Assembly (NCBI GenBank): GCA_023525975.1
Contig: CM042022.1
Span: 26,771,001-26,835,000 of the forward strand
Source of the DNA: Smallanthus sonchifolius
Lineage: Eukaryota > Streptophyta > Magnoliopsida > Asterales > Asteraceae
DNA length: 64,000 bases
Direction: 5' to 3'
Shown here: piece by piece, positions 1 through 10,077 of the stretch
Numbering within the stretch: the stretch's first letter is position 1
Layout of the letters: every line of letters begins with the position of its first letter
Notes under the pieces: generated by a model
Seen by the model: the letters and a program-made list of their open reading frames with translations, nothing else
What the model was told of the DNA's origin: nothing
Database searches by the model: none
Position numbers and translations under genes: made by a program

Positions 1-140
1 ATAATCTTGTAACCATTGAAGCTTAATACAAATTGTATTTATCAGTACTTCTTGTGTTTACTTGTTTACTTTGATTAAGTTGTGATTGTTTCTGCCAATC
101 TCAACTGGAATAGAACCATCTTGTATTTACCGATCCTACA
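1..140 (+). mobile_element. 3' end of a copia-1-family LTR, plus orientation
   Basis: The stretch is the reverse complement of the first ~140 bases of the two copia-1 LTRs (1055 onward and 15832 onward) and stops exactly at the family terminus CGATCCTACA at 140. No primer-binding site follows, so this is the outer end of a 3' LTR or a solo LTR, not a 5' LTR. It faces the LTR at 1055 in inverted orientation. The rest lies to the left of the window. Confidence 0.8.
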
Positions 141-1054
141 CATACTTTCAAGACATGTTTTATTACATTAAATGTGTATCGAGCTTTGGGGTCTAACCCG
201 ATGAGTTTACAAAATTAAGTATTTAAATATGGGGCTAAGGGACTATGCGTTGTCTTTAAGATGTGTAGGTTAAAGGTGGGTATATGGTCGTGGGTCGTAT
301 AGTGACCTAACAGGGGTGAGTCGGGATTGTATTCACAGGTCGTACAGGTACGACTAGGAGGGGTCATAGGGTGTGTATGTACGTGGCATGTGCTTAGATA
401 ATGAGACATAGTATTGTATGTGTGTTGCTATATTAGCAGTGTATTGTGTTATCAGTTAGTGGGGTGAGTCGGGATATAAGCTAAATGCTTATGAATATGT
501 GTAGGATATCTTATCCTAGTGCCATGTGTGAAGTGCAGGTGCAGTTAATGAGTCATGTACATAGAGTATAATGTTATGTGTTTATACATGTGTTGTGTGT
601 ATTGTGTCGTTGTCCTTGTGACACGGCGGGGATTATTATTGTGTCGTTGTCCTTGTGACACAGCGGGTATTGTGTTTGCGTTGTTGTCATTATGACCCGA
701 AAAACGGGATTGTGGATGACTAAGTCCTTCGAGAGGTCACCAAAGGTGGCATATTCTAAGCAGGTTGAGCTCGGGGTGTGTCGAACGCCATGACGAGGGT
801 GCAGTGATGAGGTATGTGTTTGTGTGCATATATATATGTTAAATTACATACACGTGTTGAGTTATATATACTGTGTATGAGATGATATTGACATGGTGAA
901 TAGATGCTATTAATGTGATGTGTAAAGTTATATTGACCATTGTGTCGGGATGAATACATTGTGTACAACTGTTGAGTCAGTTAATTTGTGAGAGTCTTGG
1001 TTAGGGCTGGTTAAGCCGGTGTCTAGATGGTGGTTGAGATAACCAGTGTGGGGT
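141..1054. other. Unassigned repeat-like DNA between two inverted LTRs
   Basis: No open frame with recognisable protein similarity. GT-rich, with internal short repeats and LTR-like wording, so it may be part of a gypsy LTR, but I cannot tie it to either gypsy LTR in this window. It does not continue the integrase gene of gypsy-A, which is what would be expected if copia-1 had inserted cleanly into gypsy-A. Confidence 0.4.
601..667. repeat. Two 30-bp tandem copies plus a diverged third
   Basis: A 30-bp unit starting ATTGTGTCGTTGTCCTTGTG occurs at 601-630 and 638-667 with one difference, and a weaker third copy starts near 669. It lies in the unassigned segment left of copia-1. Confidence 0.8.
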
Positions 1055-1768
1055 TGTAGGATCGGTGAATACAAGATGGTTCTATTCTAGTTTAGATTGG
1101 CGGAAACAATCACAACTAAGCAATGTAAACAAGTAAACAAGAAGAATACTGATAAATGCAATTTGTATTAAGCTTCAAAGATTACAAGATTACAGAGAAA
1201 ACTCTTGAGAAAAAGCACTAGTATACAATGACTCTAAGTACTACTTATATAGCAACTTAGAATCAAGACAGACCCTTGATTCTAAGGATCAGATCTAATA
1301 CAAGCCGTTGATCTTGTATTGAAGCTATTCTACATGTAACGACAATAAATACTACAAAAGTAATCTTTACTCAAACGTCTTCTTAGGCATCATTGCTTGA
1401 GTCCTTGGAATAAGAGCGTCGTTGTCTTTTATTGTCTTGCACCAGTAACATTCTTTCTGCGTGGAGTGTCTCAGTGTTGCAGCAGAAAGTTGTCAGTGGT
1501 AATGGTTGCTTTATCAAAGCCAGTCAGCTGCAATGTTTGATCTTTAGTGGGAATGGCTATCAGCAGCAATGTTGTTGATCAGCAGCAAGACACAACTGTC
1601 CACAGCTGCTGTTGATTTGCCTATCAGCAGCAACTTTGGTCTTCAGCAGATAAAGCTATCCGCAGCAGATTTGTTCTTCAGCAGAAGAACAAGTATCCGC
1701 TGCAGATAAGCTTATCCGCAGCAGTTTGTACTTAGAGAACTTTGTAGCCATCAGTCTTTATTTCTACA
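1055..1768 (-). repeat. 3' LTR of copia-1 (714 bp)
   Basis: Read on the minus strand it starts TGTAGAAATAAAG at 1768 and ends CCTACA at 1055. It is 78 bp shorter than the partner LTR at 15832-16623, mainly through loss of two CAGCAG-rich blocks, and it shows scattered substitutions. A TATA-like TATATAAG lies on the minus strand near 1250. The segment 1470-1740 is packed with the family motif (variants of TATCCGCAGCAG). Confidence 0.9.
1700..1721. repeat. 22-bp near-palindrome in copia-1 LTR
   Basis: Arms CTGCAGATAAG and CTTATCCGCAG meet at an AAGCTT centre with one mismatch. The same palindrome is at 16519-16540 in the other LTR. It is the tightest form of the CAGCAG/TATCCGC motif scattered through both LTRs. 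Confidence 0.8.
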
Positions 1769-1780
1769 AACTCCCCCTAG
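1769..1780 (-). promoter_or_regulatory. Polypurine tract of copia-1
   Basis: On the minus strand CTAGGGGGAGTT directly abuts the 3' LTR start at 1768. This is the expected site for plus-strand DNA priming and fixes the element's orientation. Confidence 0.85.
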
Positions 1781-1801
1781 ACTGATGCTACCAAAACTTT
1801 C

Positions 1802-4800
1802 TTACTGCTTTTGCTGCTGAAGCTTTTCCATGTTGCAGACTATCCTTTCTACCTCATAGCCTCTTGGGTCCTGGCTGGGATTGTTAAGAGGAAGCTCAGA
1901 TAGAGTCTTTATGTCTTTGCTTGGCTTTTTGAAGATGGCCTTGCTTGAACATATCATCTTCTGTCCTTTAACATCAATCAAGATAAAGTCGTTGGTATCA
2001 GCCTTGAAGGACCAACTGGTGAATGGAGAATGGGTTTGAAGAGGTTTGGCATCAATGATTACATCTTTACTATGGTTGAAGTGATATTTGATCACTAGAA
2101 AAAGATGTCTCACACCTTCATTCTCTGGCTCATGGGCTTCACCCAACTCCATCATTCTTCTTAGTTCTGAGTCTGGGAATTGCAGTACCACATCAACAGA
2201 TTTATAAATAGATCTTTTCAGTTCTTCCTTTCCCCTGAAAACTTTAAACCATTTTTCTTGACTGTTATAGAACCAGACAATTATTTCTCTTGAGTCTTCT
2301 GGTGTGATGGTAGGTTTGGTTTTCTTCTTGGAAGGCTACTGATGAGGAGGAGCTGGGTGGAAGGATTTGGACTTTGTGGGTGGAGAGGAGGGAGGTCTAG
2401 GATTGAGAGTGGAAGGTTGTTGAATAGAGGAAGTGGTGGATGAGGGAGAAGTCTTGGGTTTCTTTTGTTTCCTTTCATCCTCTTGATTAATCACCCTCTT
2501 CTTTGAGCCTTTCTTCCCTAGTCTTTCTTCCTCTTCCTTCTTGACTTTAAAGTAAAGGGCTTGCAGGTTCATGAAACTCATGGGACCCAGCCTTTTTCCA
2601 CTCTCTCCTCTAGCCTTTAGGAAGTCAATCATGACCTTCCTTTCTTCATGGGTTCTTCTGTTAAAGGCAATGGTCTTCTTGTATTTTTGTTTGGCTTTTT
2701 CTTCTTCTTCAGCCCTTTTATTATTTGCCAATTGATCTTGCTGACCCATGAAGGCTCTGTAGATTTCTTTATTTGATAGTTTCTCAAGGTAGTCTGCATT
2801 CTCACCTTGAGAAATCAGAGCCTCTATCCACTCTTCTCTCATTTCTTTGGCTAGTTCAGAATCAGTTATTCTAAGCTTAGCCTCTTCCTTTTTCTTCTTC
2901 TCTCTTTCTTCTTCTTCTTTATTGAATTGTTCCTGCAGTTGAAGAGCTAGAGCTTCATCTTCTTGAATTTGAGAAGCTGCAGGAATCTTGACTTTCAGAT
3001 CATCTAGCTGCTTAGCATAGAGTTGGATCTGTTGTTCTCTAAGGAGTATGGCAGTTTTTCTTTCTTGTGCTTTTCTTAATTCAGCCATCTCCTCTTCTTC
3101 TCTTCTTCTTCTTCTTTCCTCCCTTTCCTTCTTCTCTTTCAAAAACCTTTCTTCATCTTCTTTTGTCATAGGTCTCTTCCCCTTGTCTTTGCTGGATGCC
3201 TCTGCTTCAGCTTCATGGACCACAGCAGCAGATGTAAGAGATGTTGTTGGGATCTCAGCTTCAGCTTCATTGGAATTTTGTAGAATGGACAAGGGAATGA
3301 CACTTTCTTCATCTTCTTCCCATTCAAGACTTGTCATTGCTTTCCATTCTTTCTTCATCTTTTCCTTTTCTCTTCTTCTGGATTCTTCTGCTGTGTTTAA
3401 TCTGACAGTTGGAGAGGAAAGAAAGGATAGGTCTGAGTCAGAGTTGGAGTCATCCATTGCAAGTCGTCCTTCCTTTTCAAGCTTAGCTTTGATGGTTTTT
3501 ATCATTGCTTGACTCTCTAAGGAATTTACCTTGTATATGTGTGTTCTGAGCTCGAAGACCTTGTGCAGGAAGTCTGAATTTAAGAGTAGGATCTCATTAA
3601 TGTTGATTGAGAGAGATGATCCATTACTCAGGAAGAATGTGAAGTCAGAAGACCCAGTGTTTGACCATCCTAGCACTTCCAAGTCTCTGTCCACTGTGTT
3701 GTACAAAAATCTTCTCCAGCAAACAGCTTCTTCTTTTGTTAAAGTACTGCTCCTGATCAGGTCAAGTCTTCTTGGAGCCAATTTTTGTTCTACTGTTGTT
3801 GAAGATTCTGCACGGTCTTTAGGATAGGCCACCCTGTTTGCTTCTTCTAATAGTGTTTCAAACCAGGGCAGATTTTCCTCTATTAAGTCTTGGAACCTGC
3901 TGATTACAAGTTCTGCTGAGAGATCTGTAGAGGTGTTGGTGCAGCTGGATAGGTACAGTTCAAGCACTTGGAGTGGATTTAGTGCATTCCAGTTCAGCTA
4001 TTCTACCCCACCAAACTCCTTTCTGATCCAGAATCTCTCAGTTGAACCATCATACCCCCAAGCTAGTATGGAGTCAATATCTAGCTTATTTGAAGACAGT
4101 GTGAATTGGGGGGCAGTGGTTTGACTTATTATGGCTACGGCTTCAGGAAGCATGCTGAATGATGGAGGCGTATCTTCATGGTGACTTTCATTCTGTAACT
4201 CCTCATCAATAGCTAGAACAACTAACTTCCAATCCTTAGTGATTTCTTCCTCTTCATCTACTGAGTCTGGCAAGTCATGAACTTGAACGAAAGCAGGTCT
4301 GAATAGAGAACTTTGAAAGGATGTCTGCTCTTGTATCCATTCGTCGAGGCTGTCAGCATCGTCTTCAACAGCAACTATCTCCCCCTTTTTGGTTGCATCA
4401 GTGCACAGAGTCTAGTCAGTTTGAGTGCCCACTGAGACAAGGGAGGGAGTAGTCACTAGAGGGCATTAATGGGCTTCATGCATAGAGACTTAATGCCTTA
4501 GTTTTGACACTTCGGCCTCTAGCATTTCCACCCTGGCCGTCAATTCCAAGTTATGAAGTTTCAGTCTATCCTCATCCACAGTTGTGGAATCCTTGGATCC
4601 AGATGTGGCCTTAGGCCTAGCCTCTGCATCCCTATCACCCTCGTTTTCTTGGCACCTGGGATTCCTCTCAGTGAAGAGTGTTTCAAAGGAAACATCCTCA
4701 CTGTGAGTTGCCGTGGTTAGGGTCTTAGTGATGTTATCACTGTCCTCCTGGTCAGTTGATGTACCAGGAGTAGCGACAGCCCTTTCCACATTCACTCTAT

Positions 4801-6127
4801 CAGTACTCCCAGGGTGAACCTTCTTGGGTGAAGAACTTAGGTTAGGTGCACTAGCAGCCAAGTTAATCAATACCTCCAAGATAGTGGTTGTTGGAGAAGG
4901 TATATCAACTTGATAAGGTGCCTCTGCACTTAAGTTCAAAGAAGAAAAATAATGGAATGGCTCAGTGGGTTGTTCTATGGATCCGGGATGTGATCCTGAT
5001 CCTAATAGAGAAGCTTCCAAGGTAGTCTCTCTAATGATGTGGCTATCCCTTTTGATATTCTCATCAGAATTTTGGGATTCTGAATGAGGGCATTTAGGTT
5101 GGGATTGGGCCTTTGAGACAAGAAGAGAAGGAATCTTCTTGCTCCTTTTTCTAGTATATTTTGCTACAACTGGGGCCCTTTGTTCCAGTTGAACGATAAC
5201 ATCCAAAACACGTGTAAGTAATTTTTGTGCCTGTGCATCCTTAGTAATATGCATAGGGGTTCGAACAGTGGAAGCACATTGTTGTTCAGGATGTGAAGAG
5301 GAGGGTGTGGGATCAGTATCTACTGGGATTGCTGAACTGTCACCCTGGGTACTTTGTATGTTCATCATTGTAGATAACAATGGAACATTGACCCCTGAGA
5401 ACTTTTTGGAAACAGTTCTCATACTTTGGAAAATGTTATTTTTATGTCCCAGCATAAGATAGATTTTTGTATATTTTGAAAGATCTTTTAATTCGTTATT
5501 GAAGACTTCCTGCAAGAATCTTGGGTACATGAAAAATGATTGCTTTGCACCTTCTTGAAGGTTATATCTCAAACCTTCAAAGATGAGATGTGCAAAGTTG
5601 AAACCCTGACTAGAAACCATACCATAAACAGCAGAGGCGAGAGCAGAACTCACTTGATGCCATCCACTTGTCTTTTGGGATATGCATTGTAGAAGAGTGT
5701 GGCATAGAAACTTCCATGGGGGGCCCATCAGTGCCTTTTCGATTGTGTACTCGTTCTGATTTCCAGTGTACCCTATGGATATAAAGGTCCTCATGTATTC
5801 TTCTTTTGAGTATGAAATGACGGCCCCCTCGTCTTGAAGCTTGAGGTGTTTTCTGAGAGTAGCTTTAGTGATATCTTTGCCGTCTACCATGGCTTGGATT
5901 TGGGGAATTCCCTGTTCGGTAGAGTAGACGGCGGTGTTCCAAAAATCCTCCATATGAGGGATGTATATGGTAGGGTTGGCGGTTAGTGCAAAATATATCT
6001 TTGATCGACAAAGAAAATCGATAATATCATCGAACCCTTCAGACTTCTTTCCTTTAACCAGGTATGCAGTGAGATTGTGGTATGGAGAAAACTTGTCATT
6101 TGGATGGTTTATGTCGACCTCTGCCAT
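1802..6127 (-). pseudogene. Copia-1 third ORF (downstream of pol), intact-length copy with stops
   Basis: One reading frame of 1442 codons runs from ATG at 6127 to the stop at 1802, broken by five in-frame stops at 4490-4492, 4466-4468, 4412-4414, 3998-4000 and 2336-2338. All five could come from single C-to-T changes in CAA or CAG. N-terminal ~240 residues: a domain with IDFLCRSK, ...NPTIYI..MEDFW and FMYPRFLQ, matched by the third ORF of copia-2. Middle: Ser/Pro/Thr-rich linker and a short coiled-coil-like end. C-terminal half: Glu/Lys/Arg-rich coiled coil (about 2700-3400), a KKKPK basic patch, and a final region with VWFYNSQEKWF. I see no signal peptide or transmembrane segment, so 'env-like' describes position only. 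Function unknown. Confidence 0.8.
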
Positions 6128-6748
6128 TTTGTCGGGTTTGGAGGGAAAGAGGAAGGTTTTGAAGGGTGGTTAAGGATGGAAACATTTGAATGTTGTGGAG
6201 GCTTAAGAGAAAGAGAAGGGAGTTAGGGTTAAATTGAATATGAAGAGGTGGTGAAGAAATTTGATTTGTGTTATAACGGCAGAGGAGGGAAAAAGCAAAA
6301 TGACTTGTACAGTACAACCTTATTCATGTTTTACTGTTACAGCTGTAATACACTAAAGCAGTCATGGTAAAGACTGAAGATGATTTTTACAGTGGGTAAT
6401 GGTTAATTTGGACTTAGATTTACCCATTAGCAGCAAACTTGGTTGCTGTGGATGGTTAAGCCTATCCGCTACAAGCTTGGTTGTTGCGGATGGTTGAGTC
6501 TGTCAGCAGCAAACTCAATTGATGTTGATGGATGCAATGATCTAAAGCAAGGATGATCCTGCTGACAGCCTTAAAGCTATCCGCAGAAAACTTGTTCCTG
6601 CTGATAACTTAAAGCAGTCAATGGCAAAATCTTTGCTGCTGATGATTAAACCTGTCAGCAGCTAAAAAACAAAATTGCTGCTGACTTATAGCTTTTATTT
6701 ACAATAAAGGACTAACACATTTACAAAACAAAATTTTAGAGACAAATT
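6128..6748 (-). other. Pol-to-ORF3 spacer, copy B
   Basis: Non-coding DNA between the RNase H end (6749) and the third-ORF ATG (6127). The part 6427-6690 repeats the LTR motif (CAGCAGCAA, TATCCGC) many times. The 110 bases before the ATG are pyrimidine-rich on the coding strand. A diverged second copy lies at 8690-9307. Confidence 0.75.
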
Positions 6749-7364
6749 TTAATCAAAGTTCATCATACCAATAGATTCAACTAAATATCTAAATCTAGCT
6801 TCATCAAACGGTCTTGTAAACAAATCAGCATATTGCTCATTGGTATGAAATTTGGTTAAAATAATTCTCTTTTTCTCAGCTTGATCTCTTATGAAGTGAT
6901 ACCAAATGTCAATGTGCTTTGTCTTAAAGTGCTGCACCGGATTGTTTGTGATTGATATAGCACTCATGTTGTCAATATGAATGGGAGTTGCCATGAAAGT
7001 CATCCCATAATCCAGCATTTGATTTTGTATCCAGATGACTTGTGCACAGCAACTTGAAGCTGCAATGTATTCTTCTTATGCTGTAGAAGTTGAAACACAT
7101 GTTTCCTTCTTGCACTGCCATGAAATCAGTCTACCTCCCAGAAACTGACATCTTCCTGATGTGGACTTTTTGTCCAAGTTGCATCCCCCATAATCACTGT
7201 CAGTGTATGCATACATATTGAACTTATCATTTTTAGAGTACCATAGCCCAAGTCTTGGGGCTCCCTTTAGGTATCTAAAAATTCTCTTAACAGCTTGAAG
7301 ATATGAATTCTTTCGAGCTGCTTGGAATCTTGCACAGAGACATACTGCAAACATGATATCTGTC
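6749..7364 (-). pseudogene. Copia-1 RNase H, duplicated copy B, 5'-truncated
   Basis: Encodes the end of copia pol: DIMFAVCLCARFQAA, YTDSDYGGCNLDKKSTSG, then a stop near 7080 and the C-terminal ...DLFTRPFDEARFRYLVESIG block ending at 6749. The YTDSD aspartate and the GCNLDKKST signature are RNase H marks. The 5' edge is the duplication junction at about 7366, where the frame opens abruptly out of third-ORF sequence. Copy A at 9308-10057 is longer upstream. Confidence 0.85.
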
Positions 7365-7372
7365 AGTACCAC
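7360..7372 (-). other. Junction of the 2.56-kb internal duplication
   Basis: On the minus strand, third-ORF sequence matching copy B near 4800 switches within a few bases to RNase H sequence matching copy A near 9920. Both parents share CAGA/TAGA at the switch, so about 3-4 bases of microhomology. The offset is ~2.57 kb on the ORF3 side and ~2.56 kb on the RNase H side, as expected for one event. Confidence 0.85.
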
Positions 7373-8689
7373 TAGAGTGAACCTTCTTGGGTGATGAACA
7401 TGGGTTGGGTGCATTAGCAGCCAAGTCAATCAATACCTCCGAGATAGTGGTAGTTGGAGAAGGTATATCATCTTGACTAGGTGCTTCTGCACTTAAGTTA
7501 AGAGAAGGGACATAATGGTATGGCTCAGCTGGTTTTTCTATGGATCCGGGATGTGATCCTGATCCTAATAGAGAAACTTCCAAGGAGGTCTCTCTAATGT
7601 TTTGGCTATCCCTTTTGATATTCTCATCAGAATGTTGGGATTCTGAATGAGGGCTTTGAGGTTAGGATTGGGCCTTTGAGAAAAGAAGAGGAGGAGTCTT
7701 CTTGCTCCTTTTTCTAGTGTATGTCATTGCAACTGGGGCCCTTTGTTCCAGTTGAACGATAACATCCAAAACAGATGTAAGTGATTTTTGTACATGTGCA
7801 TCCTTAGTAGTTTGCACAGGGGTTCGAGCAATGGAAGCAGCTTGTTGTTCAGGATTTGAAGTGGAGGGTGTGGGATCAGTATCAGCTGGGATTGCTGAAC
7901 TGTCACCCTGGGTACTTTGTATGTTCACCATTGTAGATAACAATGGAACATTGACCCCTGAGAACTTTTTTGAAACAGTTCTCATACTTTGAAAAATATT
8001 ATTTTTATGACCCAACATGATGTAGATTCTTGCAGGTTTTGAGAGATCGTTTAGTTCCTGGTTGAAAACCTCCTGCAAGAATCTGGGGTACATAAAAAAT
8101 TGTTGCTTTGCACCCTCTTGAAGGTTATATCTCAAACCCTCAAAGATGAGGTGTGCAAAGTTGAAGTCTAAGCCAGTAACCATACCATGGAAAGCAGAGG
8201 CAAGTGCAGAGCTCACTTGATGCAATCCACTTCTCTTCTTAGATATGCATTGTAGAAGAGTGTGGTAGAGATACTTCCATGAGGGCCCATCAGTGCCTTC
8301 TCTATTGTGTACTCATTTTGTTTTCCAGTGTACCCTATGGATACAAAGGTCCTCATGTATTCTTCCTTTGAGTATGAGATGGCTGCCCCCTCATCTTGAA
8401 GCTGAAGATGTTTTCGAAGAGTAGCTTTAGAAATGATGATGTCCTTGCCGTCTACCTTGGATTTTATTTGGGGAATCCCCTGTTCGGTAGAGTAGACGAC
8501 GGTATTCCAAAAATCCTCCATATGAGGAATATAAATGGTAGGGTTGACTGTTAGTGCAAAATGTATCTTTGATCGGCACAGAAAATCGATCATATCATCG
8601 AATCCCTCTGACTTCTTTCCTTTGGTTAAGTATGTTGTGAGGTTGTGATATGGGGAGAACTTATCATCAGGATTGTTTATGTCTGCCAT
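7372..8689 (-). pseudogene. Copia-1 third ORF, N-terminal copy A, truncated
   Basis: Starts with ATG at 8689 and matches the first ~440 residues of the ORF at 6127, with many amino-acid differences (for example FDDMIDFLCRSKIHF against FDDIIDFLCRSKIYF). The frame shifts near 8213-8225, has a stop near 7660, and is cut by the duplication junction near 7372, so everything C-terminal of the Ser/Pro linker is missing. The divergence from copy B is large for a duplication made at insertion, so the two copies may come from two different family members. Confidence 0.85.
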
Positions 8690-9307
8690 TTTTGTTGGTT
8701 TGTAGGGAAATGGGAAGATTTTGAAGGGTGGTTAGGAATGGAAGGCTTTGAATGTTGTGGGGACTTGAGAGAAAGTGATGGGAGTTAGGGAGAAATTGAA
8801 TGTGAAGGGGTGGTGAAGAAATTTGATTTGTTCTTATAACGGCATAGGGGGGAAAAGCAAAATGACTTGTAAAGTACAACCTCATTCACTTTTTACTGTT
8901 ACAGCTGTAATGCACTATAGCAGTCATGGTAAAGACTGAAAGGAATTTTTACAGCGGGTAAAAGTTAATTTAGACTTATTCTTACCCATCAGCAGCAAAC
9001 TTGGTTACTGCGGATGGTTAAGCCTATCCGCTGCAAGCTTGGTTGCAACGGATTGTTAAATCTATCAGCAGCAAACACTATTGCTGCTGATGGATGCATT
9101 GATCCGCAGCAAGGGAGTTGCTGCTGACTGCCTTAAAGCTATCCGCAGGAAACTTGTTCCTGCTGATAACTTAAAGTAGTCAGTGGCAAAATCTTTGCTA
9201 CTGATTATTATACCTGTCCGCAGCAAAAATGGATGCTGCTGACTAGTAACTTTTATTTATAACAAAGGACAAACATATTTACAAAGACAAAATTTTAGAG
9301 ACATATT
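8690..9307 (-). other. Pol-to-ORF3 spacer, copy A
   Basis: Counterpart of 6128-6748. The block 8993-9250 carries the CAGCAG/TATCCGC motif array. The two copies align throughout but differ at many motif units. Confidence 0.75.
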
Positions 9308-10057
9308 TTAATCAAGGTTCATCATACCAATAGATTCAACTAAATATCTAAATCTTGCTTCATCAAACGGTTTTGTAAACAAATCAACATATTTCTCATT
9401 GGTATGAACTTTGGTTAAAATAATTCTCTTTTTCTCAGCTTGATCTCTTATGAAATGATACCTGATGTCAATGTGCTTTGTCTTGGAGTGCTGCACCGGA
9501 TTGTTTGTGATTGATATAGCACTCATGTTGTCAATGTGAATGGGAGTTGCCATGAAAGTCATCCCATAATCCAGCATTTGATTTTGCATCCAGATGACTT
9601 GTGCACAGCAACTTGAAGCTGCAATGTATTCTGCTTCTGCTGTAGAAGTTGAAACACATGTTTGCTTTTTGCACTGCCATGAAATCAGTCTCCCTCCTAG
9701 AAACTAACATCCCCCTGAAGTGGACTTTTTGTCCAAGTTGCATCCCCCATAATCACTGTCAGTGTATGCATACAGATTGAACTTATCATTTTTAGAGTAC
9801 CATAGCCCAAGTCTTGGGGCTCCCTTTTGGTATCTGAAAATTCTCTTGACAGTTTGAAGATGTGAAATCTTTGGAGCTGCTTGAAATCTTGCACAGAGAC
9901 ATACTGCAAACATGATATCTGGCCTTGAGGCAGTGATGTACATGAGAGACCCTATCATTGCACGGTACTGATGTTGATCAGTGTCTTGACCATCTTTGTC
10001 TGGAGTCAGCTGATGGTGCACTTGCATAGGGGTTCGTGCAGCAGAGCAGTCAGTCAT
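9308..10057 (-). pseudogene. Copia-1 RT end and RNase H, copy A
   Basis: Contains YRAMIGSLMYITASRPDIMF, YTDSDYGGCNLDKKSTSGGC, a stop in place of the next residue (near 9705), then the HSKTKHIDIRYHFIRD and DLFTKPFDEARF blocks ending at 9308. The part joining it to the RT fragment upstream is lost: a 28-bp direct duplication around GATTCAAGATGACTGA (10045-10095) replaces the expected residues after the GLQVKQ motif. Confidence 0.85.
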
Positions 10058-10077
10058 CTTGAATCTTTCCTAAATGC

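Noticed and set aside
3048..3512. Ser/Leu/Phe-rich plus-strand ORF
   Set aside because: It is the antisense shadow of the Glu/Lys-rich coiled coil of the copia-1 third ORF.
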